Shown here piece after piece: positions 39,529-46,136 of a stretch of 46,136 bases of DNA. Each line of letters opens with the position of its first letter. The first letter of the stretch is position 1. A program made the position numbers and the translations under genes. The DNA is from Emticicia agri. Lineage in GTDB: Bacteria > Bacteroidota > Bacteroidia > Cytophagales > Spirosomataceae. The notes beneath the pieces were generated by a model. That model searched no databases. It was not told the origin of the DNA and saw only the letters and a list, made by a program, of their open reading frames with translations. The stretch lies in assembly GCA_945860265.1 (NCBI GenBank), contig CAMAQF010000026.1:1-46136 (forward strand), given 5' to 3'.

Positions 39529-40629
39529 ATGGAAGCAGAGAATAAGACAATCCCTCTCAATGATTTACACGAAAAACTGGGCGGGAAAATGGTGCCTTTT
39601 GGTGGCTTTATGATGCCAGTTCGATACTCGTCCGATAATGAAGAACATAATTGTGTGCGTAATGGGGTGGGTGTTTTTGATGTGTCGCACATGGGCGAGT
39701 TTGTGGTGAGAGGCGAGCGTGCAACAGAGTTTTTGCAGTATATTGTTTCAAACGATGTATCAACTCTTTTTGATGGAAAAGTACAATATTCCTATTTCCC
39801 GAATAATGAAGGTGGCGTGGTTGATGATTTATTGGTTTATCGTTCGAACGAAAGCGAATATTATTTAGTAGTAAATGCCTCAAACATCGAAAAAGATTGG
39901 AATTGGGTAAATCAAAACAATAACTTTGGTGTAGAACTCGAAAATATTTCTGATAAACTTTGCTTATTTGCCGTGCAAGGCCCAAAAGCTTTGCCAACGC
40001 TTCAAAAACTGACCGACGTTGATTTGTCAGTAATGGATTATTATACTTTCAAAACTGGCTCTTTGGCAGGAATTGACGACGTAATTATCTCGGCAACGGG
40101 CTATACAGGTGCGGGTGGTTTTGAAATTTATGTTTGGAATAAAGATGCCGATAAAATGTGGAATGCTATTTTTGAAGCAGGAGCGGAGTTCGACATCAAG
40201 CCGATTGGCTTGGGTGCGAGAGATACACTTCGCATGGAAATGGGATATTGCCTTTATGGTCACGAACTAAACGATACCGATTCGCCATTAGAAGCAGGTT
40301 TAGGTTGGGTAACGAAATTCACAAAAAACTTTATTAATTCTGAAGACCTAAAAGCACAAAAACAAGCAGGTTTACAGCGTAAATTGGTCGGTATCGAAAT
40401 GATTGACCGTGGAATTCCTCGCAGTCATTACGAAATCTGCGATGCCGAAGGAAATAAACTTGGTGAAGTTACTTCTGGAACACAATCGCCAACTTTACAA
40501 AAAGGAATTGCGATGGGACACCTGCCAACGGCATTCGCAAAAGTAGGAACGGAAGTTTATATAAAAGTAAGAGAGAAATTATTGAAAGGCGTAGTTACGA
40601 AATTGCCTTTTGTGAAAGGTGGAGTGTAA
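39529..40629 (+). CDS. gcvT: Glycine cleavage system aminomethyltransferase (T protein)
   Basis: 366 residues. It transfers the methylene group from the aminomethyl-lipoyl H protein to tetrahydrofolate, releasing ammonia. It shows the GcvT start (PLNDLHEKLGGKMVPFGGFMMPV), DVSHMGEFVVRG, the TGYTGAGGFEIYV loop and GLGARDTLRMEMGYCLYGHEL with the conserved aspartate. Length is standard. gcvP and gcvH are not adjacent, as often in this phylum; lpdA (the L protein) is at the start of the window. It begins 87 bases after the second REP element. Confidence 0.94.
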   Translation: MEAENKTIPLNDLHEKLGGKMVPFGGFMMPVRYSSDNEEHNCVRNGVGVFDVSHMGEFVVRGERATEFLQYIVSNDVSTLFDGKVQYSYFPNNEGGVVDDLLVYRSNESEYYLVVNASNIEKDWNWVNQNNNFGVELENISDKLCLFAVQGPKALPTLQKLTDVDLSVMDYYTFKTGSLAGIDDVIISATGYTGAGGFEIYVWNKDADKMWNAIFEAGAEFDIKPIGLGARDTLRMEMGYCLYGHELNDTDSPLEAGLGWVTKFTKNFINSEDLKAQKQAGLQRKLVGIEMIDRGIPRSHYEICDAEGNKLGEVTSGTQSPTLQKGIAMGHLPTAFAKVGTEVYIKVREKLLKGVVTKLPFVKGGV

Positions 40630-40710
40630 GCATTCATAAGAAATTGGTTTAAAGAAATCATGTTTTTGAAGGTTATTTGTATATAACTTTTTAAATTTAA
40701 TAAAATTTAG

Positions 40711-41334
40711 ATGAAAATGGTTGTAACAAAATCACCGCAAATAGTTAGAAAATCAGTCTCAAAAGTGCCAGATTACTTAATACACGAAGTAATGGATGGA
40801 AAAGCTATCTATTATAAAGGGTATGAAGAAGTATTAAATGGAACAAAAACTTTTGCTGGAATTATGGGTTCAAGTACGCTTCAAGCACTTATTATTACAC
40901 ATTTAATTATTTTACTTGGGAAAAAGGTGGACGACGAAAAGTACACCCTTCTATCAAGCGAAACAGGAATCCATCTGAATAAATACAATAATTTGGCAGG
41001 AGATATTCTTATTTTTGAAAACAGTGTTTTACCCATTGAAGCGATTGACGAACATTATGCAACCGTTCCACCCAAAGTAGCCATCGAAGTGGATATTAAC
41101 ATCGAAGCACCTGATTTAGAAATTGATAGTTATATTTTCAACAAAACTCAAAAACTCTTGAATTTTGGCGTACAAAAAGTAATATGGATAATAACTAAAT
41201 CAAAAAAGGTAACGGTAGATACAAAAAACGAAGATTGGCAAGTAAAAGACTGGAATAAAGATATTGAAGTTTTCGACGGAATAATCTTTAATATCGGGGA
41301 GTATTTACGCAAAAAAGGCTCATCTTTTGCATAA
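40711..41334 (+). CDS. Uma2-family putative endonuclease
   Basis: 207 residues, DUF820/Uma2 family with a predicted PD-(D/E)XK-like core. Conserved segments are YLIHEVMDGKAIYYKGYEEV at the start, LAGDILIFEN (the aspartate) and PPKVAIEVDINI (the E-x-D pair), followed by LNFGVQKVIWIITKSKKV. The family is abundant in cyanobacteria and present in Bacteroidota; its role is unknown and sometimes linked to mobile DNA. Located 81 bases after gcvT in the same orientation and followed by a strong terminator. Confidence 0.8.
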   Translation: MKMVVTKSPQIVRKSVSKVPDYLIHEVMDGKAIYYKGYEEVLNGTKTFAGIMGSSTLQALIITHLIILLGKKVDDEKYTLLSSETGIHLNKYNNLAGDILIFENSVLPIEAIDEHYATVPPKVAIEVDINIEAPDLEIDSYIFNKTQKLLNFGVQKVIWIITKSKKVTVDTKNEDWQVKDWNKDIEVFDGIIFNIGEYLRKKGSSFA

Positions 41335-41361
41335 AATGAGGGGTATGAACTTTCATATATT

Positions 41362-41395
41362 AGCCCTTCCTTGATTTTTTTGGAAGGGCTTTTTT
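41362..41395 (+). terminator. Intrinsic terminator after the Uma2 gene
   Basis: AGCCCTTCC (41362-41370) pairs perfectly with GGAAGGGCT (41382-41390), followed by a T run to 41395. Confidence 0.88.
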
Positions 41396-41766
41396 CTAAA
41401 TTGAATTCCTTATAATTTAGAAAAAGAATTGATATGCGGAAACTTTTTCCTTTTCATCATTCAATAATACTGAAAGTATCAAATTCGATGTCTGCTATTT
41501 TCGAGCACATATTCTTACAGAAAGACAAAAAGTATATAGAATTAGTTTGTGTTGTTTTTTTATTCTCGAATCCGCAACAGTTTTGTATATTTATTGGTTT
41601 GAAATTCAGTTATACTTAACCAAAAATAGTTTGCGAAAATTCAGATACTTAATTGCCTCATTATCAGCGTTTTGTGCCGAGCGACGGTCGCCTCTGAACC
41701 TTTGCAACTCTGTGCCTTTTGAGTATAAATATCATTTCTTATCGATAAACGCAATTTCTATTTATT
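41396..41766. other. Intergenic region upstream of the M28 peptidase
   Basis: About 370 AT-rich bases without a supported gene; frames at 41434-41619 and 41547-41900 look like chance. A short GC-rich palindrome GCGACGGTCGC (41681-41691) lies 75 bases before the peptidase start. No exact TAnnTTTG box was found. Confidence 0.5.
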
Positions 41767-43236
41767 ATGCAAAACAAAATTTTATTTTGGGCATTTCTTC
41801 TTCTAAGCAGTCAACTTTTTGCTCAGAATCTTCCACCTGCTCTCAACCAAATCAAAGAAACAGATTTAAAAAGCGATTTAGAAGCATTGGCTGGAGTTAA
41901 TTTTAAAGGACGCTCAGCTGGCACAATTGATGAATTGAAAGCTGCGATGTGGTTAGGCGAAAAATACAGAGCCATTGGCCTAAAACCAGCGGGTGATGAT
42001 GGAACCTACTTTCAGTTTTTTACGCTCTGGAGAAACCAAATTTCTGAACAAACAAGCATCGAACTGAACAATAAAAAATTGGCTCTTTGGCAAGATGTTT
42101 CTATTGCCCAAATGGCAAATACAGCCTTAAACGGAACAATTACGTATTTAGGAAATGCCGCCGAAATAGACACCAATTCTTTGAATGTAAAAGGGAAAAT
42201 TGTAGCTCTAGAAGCCAATTCAAAAGGTATTAACCTCAATGTTTCGCTACCAACTTGGCGTTATAGTCGGTATATTTATACAAAATACGGGGCTGCCTTA
42301 GTTAGAAGAGGAGCAATTGCTATCATTTTTATTGCTGATGATACTGCCGAAAACGCCTGGAAAGATGCCAATGAAAACTTTAAAAGAGGCAATTATGACA
42401 TTGATGGTGGTGTAAATGTCAATATAACCACAACAGTGCCTGTTTTATGGTTGCATAAAAATTCTAAGAAGGATTTGGAGGGCAACTCGGTAAATCTGAA
42501 AGCCAATATTGTGGTGTCGAAATACGCTTATCCTTCGGTGAATATTATTGGTAAAATAGAAGGAACGGACGCTAAATTGAAATCTGAATACCTGCTTTAT
42601 AGTGGTCATACCGATGCACATGGAGTGCGTAACGAAATCAAAGGTGATTCGATATGCTACGGTGCTGATGACAACGGCAGTGTAAATGTAGCCATGCTTA
42701 GCAATGCAAGAGCATTTGTAAAAAATCCAGCCAAACGGTCTGTATTATTTGTTATTCACGGAGCAGAAGAACGAGGGCTTCTTGGTTCAAGGTATTATAC
42801 AGCACATCCAACAGTGCCTATTGGAAATGTTGTAGCTGTTTTAAACGGTGATATGATTGGAAGAAACCATATCGATAGTGCGACTGTTCTTGGGGCACTT
42901 CCGCCACATAGAAACTCAGAAGAATTAATAAATATGACTTTAGAGGCTAATAAAGAAGGCCCCAATTTTAAATTAGATTATACTTGGGACGACGTAAAGC
43001 ATATTGAAGGCTGGTATTTCAGAAGCGACCACTTACCTTATGCACGTTTAGGTATTCCTTCACTTATGTACACAAGTCTTTTACACCCTGATTATCACAC
43101 TCCGCAGGATAATGTAGAGAATATTAATTTCCCTAAACTAAAGAAAATGGCCGACTGGATGTACCGAACTGGCTGGAAGGTAGCCAATGCTAAACAAAGA
43201 CCAGCAACTGATAAGAATTTCAAATTAGAGAGGTAA
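41767..43236 (+). CDS. M28-family zinc aminopeptidase, secreted
   Basis: 489 residues with a signal peptide (KILFWAFLLLSSQLFAQ). A PA-like insert (about 120-250) precedes the peptidase domain. The two-zinc site is complete: H281 (YSGHTDAHG), D302 (YGADDNGS), E334/E335 (GAEERGLLGS), D362 (NGDMIGR) and H444 (PDYHTPQDN). These enzymes release N-terminal residues from peptides in the periplasm or outside. Convergent with metG. Monocistronic. Confidence 0.9.
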   Translation: MQNKILFWAFLLLSSQLFAQNLPPALNQIKETDLKSDLEALAGVNFKGRSAGTIDELKAAMWLGEKYRAIGLKPAGDDGTYFQFFTLWRNQISEQTSIELNNKKLALWQDVSIAQMANTALNGTITYLGNAAEIDTNSLNVKGKIVALEANSKGINLNVSLPTWRYSRYIYTKYGAALVRRGAIAIIFIADDTAENAWKDANENFKRGNYDIDGGVNVNITTTVPVLWLHKNSKKDLEGNSVNLKANIVVSKYAYPSVNIIGKIEGTDAKLKSEYLLYSGHTDAHGVRNEIKGDSICYGADDNGSVNVAMLSNARAFVKNPAKRSVLFVIHGAEERGLLGSRYYTAHPTVPIGNVVAVLNGDMIGRNHIDSATVLGALPPHRNSEELINMTLEANKEGPNFKLDYTWDDVKHIEGWYFRSDHLPYARLGIPSLMYTSLLHPDYHTPQDNVENINFPKLKKMADWMYRTGWKVANAKQRPATDKNFKLER

Positions 43237-43284
43237 ATAACTTGCCTTTAAAAGCATGTATTGGCTATCATTCAAAATAATTTT

Positions 43285-43345
43285 CGAATGAGTAAATGGT
43301 AGAATATTCTATCATTCAGCTCCACTGCGGTACGCATTCTATCAT
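43285..43345. repeat. Palindromes between the convergent M28 and metG genes
   Basis: TAGAATATTCTA (43300-43311) is a perfect palindrome. ATTCTATCATT occurs twice nearby (43305-43315 and 43334-43344). An octamer-like AATGAGTA precedes it (43287-43294). It may act as a weak terminator for both genes; no T tract is evident. Confidence 0.4.
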
Positions 43346-43350
43346 TAAAA

Positions 43351-45396
43351 TTAACTTACAGGTCCGCCATTCCAAACTTCTTTGTGTGGTTGGAGAAGTG
43401 CCAAGCTTCCGTCACGGTTTTCGGCCATCAAAATCATGCCGTTCGATTCGATACCCATCATTTTTCTTGGAGCAAGATTTGCCAAGAAAGTTACTTGCTT
43501 ACCAATCATTTCTTCTGGTGAAAAGTGTTTTGCAATTCCGCTTAAAATGGTGCGTTTTTCAAAGCCATCATCAACCAAGAACTTTAATAATTTATCGCTT
43601 TTCGGTAATTTTTCAGCTTCCAAAATAGTGCCGATACGAATATCCATTTTAGCAAAATCATCGTACTGAATTGTTTCTTTCAAAGCTGGTACTTTGGTAT
43701 TTTCTAATTCATTCATTCGCTTCGAATCTTGTAATTTTTTCACTTGTTTTTCAATCGTATCATCTTCTATTTTCTCAAATAAAAGACTTGATTCGCCAAT
43801 TAAGGTGCCAACTGGCAATAAATCTGCTCCGCCTGTTTCGGCCCAAGTTGTTTCGTTTAAGCCTAATTGATTTCTTAATTTTTCGGCCGTAAAAGGCAAA
43901 AACGGCTCTGATAAAATCGCCAAATTAGCAGCAATTTGCAAAGCAATATTCATTATCGTTTCGACACGAGCAGGGTTTTCTTTGATAACTTTCCACGGCT
44001 CGGTTTCGGCCAAATATTTATTTCCTAAACGTGCCAAATCCATCATATTGGCCAAACCTTCACGGAAACGATAATTTTCGATAGAATCTCCGATTTTCTT
44101 CGGAAAATCTGCCAAGGTTGCAATCGTTTCTTTATCGTAATCGCTTAGCTCACCTTGGGCGGGAACGTGTCCGCCATAAAACTTATGCGTAAGCACCACC
44201 GCACGATTTACGAAATTTCCGTAAATGGCAACTAATTCACTATTATTCTTAGTTTGGAAGTCTTTCCACGTAAAATCATTATCTTTCGATTCGGGCATAT
44301 TTGCCGAGAGAGCATAACGCAATACATCTTGCTTATTCGGAAATTCCTCCAAATATTCGTGCAACCAAACCGCCCAGTTTCTCGAAGTCGAAATCTTATC
44401 GCCTTCCAAATTCATAAACTCATTGGCTGGCACGCTGTCGGGCAAAATATAACTTCCTTCCGCCATCAACATCGCAGGAAAAATAATACAGTGGAAAACA
44501 ATATTATCTTTTCCTATGAAATGTACGAGTTTAGTATTTTCATTTTTCCAATAATCTTCCCAGTTTTTGCCGTTTTGAGCTGCCCATTCTTGCGTAAACG
44601 TAATGTATCCAATTGGTGCATCGAACCAAACGTATAAAACTTTTCCGTCAGTGTCGGGCAAAGGCACGCTGATTCCCCAGTCCAAATCACGAGTCATGGC
44701 ACGAGGTCTCAGACCATCTTTCAGCCAAGATTGGCATTGACCAAACACATTTGGCTTCCATTCTTTGTGGCTATTTACGTATTTCTCAATTTCGGGCTGC
44801 ATACGGTCGAGTGGTAAATACCAGTTTTTGGTACTTTTCATGACAGGTTTTGAGCCTGAGAGCGTCGAACGAGGGTTTTTTAACTCCGTTGGCGAGAGCG
44901 TAGAACCACATTTTTCGCATTGGTCGCCATAAGCATTCGGATTTGCACAAGTTGGGCATTCGCCCACGATATATCTATCAGCCAAAAACTGTTGAGCAAC
45001 TTCATCGAAATACTGCTCGCTTGTTTCTTCATCAAAATAACCTTTATCAAACATCGTTGTAAAAATCTCTTGCGAGTTTTTATGGTGCGTTTGGTTAGAT
45101 GTGCGAGAGTAAATATCAAACGAAATACCAAAATCAGTAAATGAATTTTTGATTTGTTCGTAGTAAAAGTCAACGACTTGTTGAGGTGTTTTGCCTTCTT
45201 TGCGAGCCTTAACTGTTATCGGCACGCCATGTTCGTCAGTTCCACTGATAAATGCCACATCCGCACCTTTAGAGCGGAGATAACGCACGTAAATGTCAGC
45301 AGGAATGTAGCAGCCAGCCAAATGTCCAATATGAATAGGGCCATTGGCATAAATCAAAGCGGCCGTAACGGTATATTTTTGAGGAGTTTCGGTCAT
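43351..45396 (-). CDS. metG: Methionyl-tRNA synthetase
   Basis: 681 residues from the ATG at 45396; a TTG at 45414 extends the frame but is unlikely to be used. The HIGH motif is H22-I-G-H25 ([11 protein letters not shown]). A four-cysteine zinc site lies in [17 protein letters not shown]. The KMSKS loop reads KISTSRN near residue 332, a variant known in other MetRS. The C-terminal 110 residues ([19 protein letters not shown]...) form an EMAP/Trbp111-like tRNA-binding domain that dimerises the enzyme. It is convergent with the M28 gene and preceded by a TAACTTTG box. Confidence 0.95.
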   Translation of the reverse strand: MTETPQKYTVTAALIYANGPIHIGHLAGCYIPADIYVRYLRSKGADVAFISGTDEHGVPITVKARKEGKTPQQVVDFYYEQIKNSFTDFGISFDIYSRTSNQTHHKNSQEIFTTMFDKGYFDEETSEQYFDEVAQQFLADRYIVGECPTCANPNAYGDQCEKCGSTLSPTELKNPRSTLSGSKPVMKSTKNWYLPLDRMQPEIEKYVNSHKEWKPNVFGQCQSWLKDGLRPRAMTRDLDWGISVPLPDTDGKVLYVWFDAPIGYITFTQEWAAQNGKNWEDYWKNENTKLVHFIGKDNIVFHCIIFPAMLMAEGSYILPDSVPANEFMNLEGDKISTSRNWAVWLHEYLEEFPNKQDVLRYALSANMPESKDNDFTWKDFQTKNNSELVAIYGNFVNRAVVLTHKFYGGHVPAQGELSDYDKETIATLADFPKKIGDSIENYRFREGLANMMDLARLGNKYLAETEPWKVIKENPARVETIMNIALQIAANLAILSEPFLPFTAEKLRNQLGLNETTWAETGGADLLPVGTLIGESSLLFEKIEDDTIEKQVKKLQDSKRMNELENTKVPALKETIQYDDFAKMDIRIGTILEAEKLPKSDKLLKFLVDDGFEKRTILSGIAKHFSPEEMIGKQVTFLANLAPRKMMGIESNGMILMAENRDGSLALLQPHKEVWNGGPVS

Positions 45397-45425
45397 ATCA
45401 TCTTTAATATTCAAAAATTATTGTA

Positions 45426-45433
45426 CAAAGTTA
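45426..45433 (-). promoter_or_regulatory. Probable metG -7 box
   Basis: TAACTTTG (45433 to 45426, minus) matches TAnnTTTG exactly, 29 bases upstream of the ATG at 45396. Only a weak TTTTC at the -33 position. Confidence 0.45.
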
Positions 45434-45795
45434 CGGTATTGCTACATAGAAACGAAAAACCCCTCAAAAGTTTTTGTTTTTGACGGTTTTCTGAATTTCT
45501 ATCAAAGCAATTTACTGTACTAGCTTAAACTTTTTTAATAATCATGCTTAAGAAAAGGGAATACGATAACTTTTTTTTTTGCATATATAAAAATTTGTGA
45601 CTTATTCATCAGTCCTATCGTCTAATTAGAATGTTGGGAAAATTTGTTTATACCGTAAAAATAATATTAAACCTATTTCTTGAACATTCTAAAACCTTTA
45701 ATGTACCTTTAAATAAAAATAAAACAATTTTTGCTAACAATTCCAACCTTTTTTATTCGTTTTGAGTCTTATTAGAAATCAAAAATCCTTGCAAG
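45434..45795. other. Divergent intergenic region between metG and the lipoprotein gene
   Basis: About 360 AT-rich bases with a T homopolymer near 45571-45581 and no gene-like frame. No exact promoter box for the plus-strand gene was found, and no RNA or hairpin of note. Confidence 0.45.
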
Positions 45796-46136
45796 ATGAA
45801 AATTACTAAATCAATACCCTATATGTTAATTCTTACTTCTTTTGCTCTACTTTTTGTGAGTTGCAATACTGAAATTACAGAAGTTACACCTGTTGAAAAC
45901 AAAGATTTTTCTGTAATTAATGGTGTAACAATCAAAACTGAAATCTTTTCTGAATTTCAACAAATTAAACAACAAGACCCTGTTAGTAAAAATTATGCTT
46001 TGTTGGGCGATACCGTTATTATTTACAAAAATCCAAGTATAAATACAGTTTCGGGCGTTGTACCCGACTTAAAAAGTTTAAAATCTGTAAATGACAATAA
46101 ACCTCTACGTATGATTGCCATTGGCGGAAGCCTAAC
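45796..46136 (+). CDS. Lipoprotein, probable SGNH/GDSL hydrolase (N-terminal part, cut by window edge)
   Basis: The frame from the ATG at 45796 stays open to the window end (113 codons). It starts with a lipoprotein signal, ITKSIPYMLILTSFALLFVSC, whose cysteine (residue 23) would be lipidated; the mature part begins CNTEITEVTP. About 90 residues of spacer follow, then LRMIAIGGSL at the edge, which resembles the first block of SGNH hydrolases (GDSL in the classic form). The hydrolase assignment rests on that short motif only. It is transcribed away from metG. Confidence 0.6.
   Translation, partial: MKITKSIPYMLILTSFALLFVSCNTEITEVTPVENKDFSVINGVTIKTEIFSEFQQIKQQDPVSKNYALLGDTVIIYKNPSINTVSGVVPDLKSLKSVNDNKPLRMIAIGGSL

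Noticed and set aside
41434..41619. 61-residue plus-strand frame before the M28 gene
   Set aside because: No motif, no promoter, hydrophobic and low-information sequence; another frame overlaps it and runs into the peptidase gene.
1..46136. CRISPR array, tRNA, rRNA or prophage
   Set aside because: No regularly spaced direct repeats, no cloverleaf-like or rRNA-like stretch, and no phage structural genes were seen; the ORF6N gene alone is not evidence for a prophage.

Overview
The window (about 46 kb, AT-rich, almost fully coding) looks like chromosomal DNA of a Bacteroidota member, most likely order Cytophagales. The reasons are the gene order nadK, two DUF6089 barrels, uppS, bamA, ompH, ompH; a NagB deaminase fused to a LmbE/PIG-L domain; WbqC, DUF6089 and ORF6N families; few Shine-Dalgarno sequences; and many exact TAnnTTTG boxes (the Bacteroidota -7 element) upstream of genes. 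Genus assignment is not possible from sequence reading alone.

Layout. 1-98: N-terminus of an ISL3-like transposase cut by the window edge. 670-2061: lpdA. 2206-4128: nagB-LmbE fusion. 4417-11493: a minus-strand cassette that looks like glycan or small-molecule modification (GT-C membrane glycosyltransferase, WbqC, left-handed beta-helix acyltransferase, methyltransferase, beta-propeller glycosidase-like protein, PhyH dioxygenase), interrupted by a TumE/TumA-type toxin-antitoxin pair whose antitoxin appears to carry an in-frame stop. 11565-19311: branched-chain amino acid locus, ilvD, two accessory genes, ilvB, ilvN, ilvC, a terminator, then ilvA. The ilvD leader holds a complete translation-coupled attenuator: a 16-codon peptide MKNNILPIIPIIFLLT, an antiterminator and an intrinsic terminator. 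19524-21973: FAH-family dehydratase plus 2,5-dioxovalerate dehydrogenase (the lower Weimberg route). 22142-29860: outer-membrane biogenesis block (ompH, ompH, bamA, uppS, two DUF6089 genes, nadK). 29990-34267: beta-CASP MBL nuclease, altronate-dehydratase family enzyme and a divergent SDR. 34409-41334: thioredoxin-like protein, argD, murE, a REP/RAYT unit, gcvT, Uma2 nuclease. 41767 to the end: M28 peptidase, metG, and the start of a lipoprotein.

How it fits together. Most genes are housekeeping (isoleucine/valine synthesis, peptidoglycan precursor ligase MurE, undecaprenyl diphosphate synthase, BamA with its chaperones, MetRS, NAD kinase). The more unusual content lies between and around genes: the ilv attenuator; an octamer GAATGAGT array placed just upstream of three different minus-strand start codons; a second, mainly synonymously diverged copy of the murE 3' end beside a RAYT/REP unit; a dispersed repeat that supplies coding sequence to two neighbouring genes; and the interrupted antitoxin. 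Several start codons were moved downstream of the longest possible ORF where a promoter box, terminator or family N-terminus argued for it.
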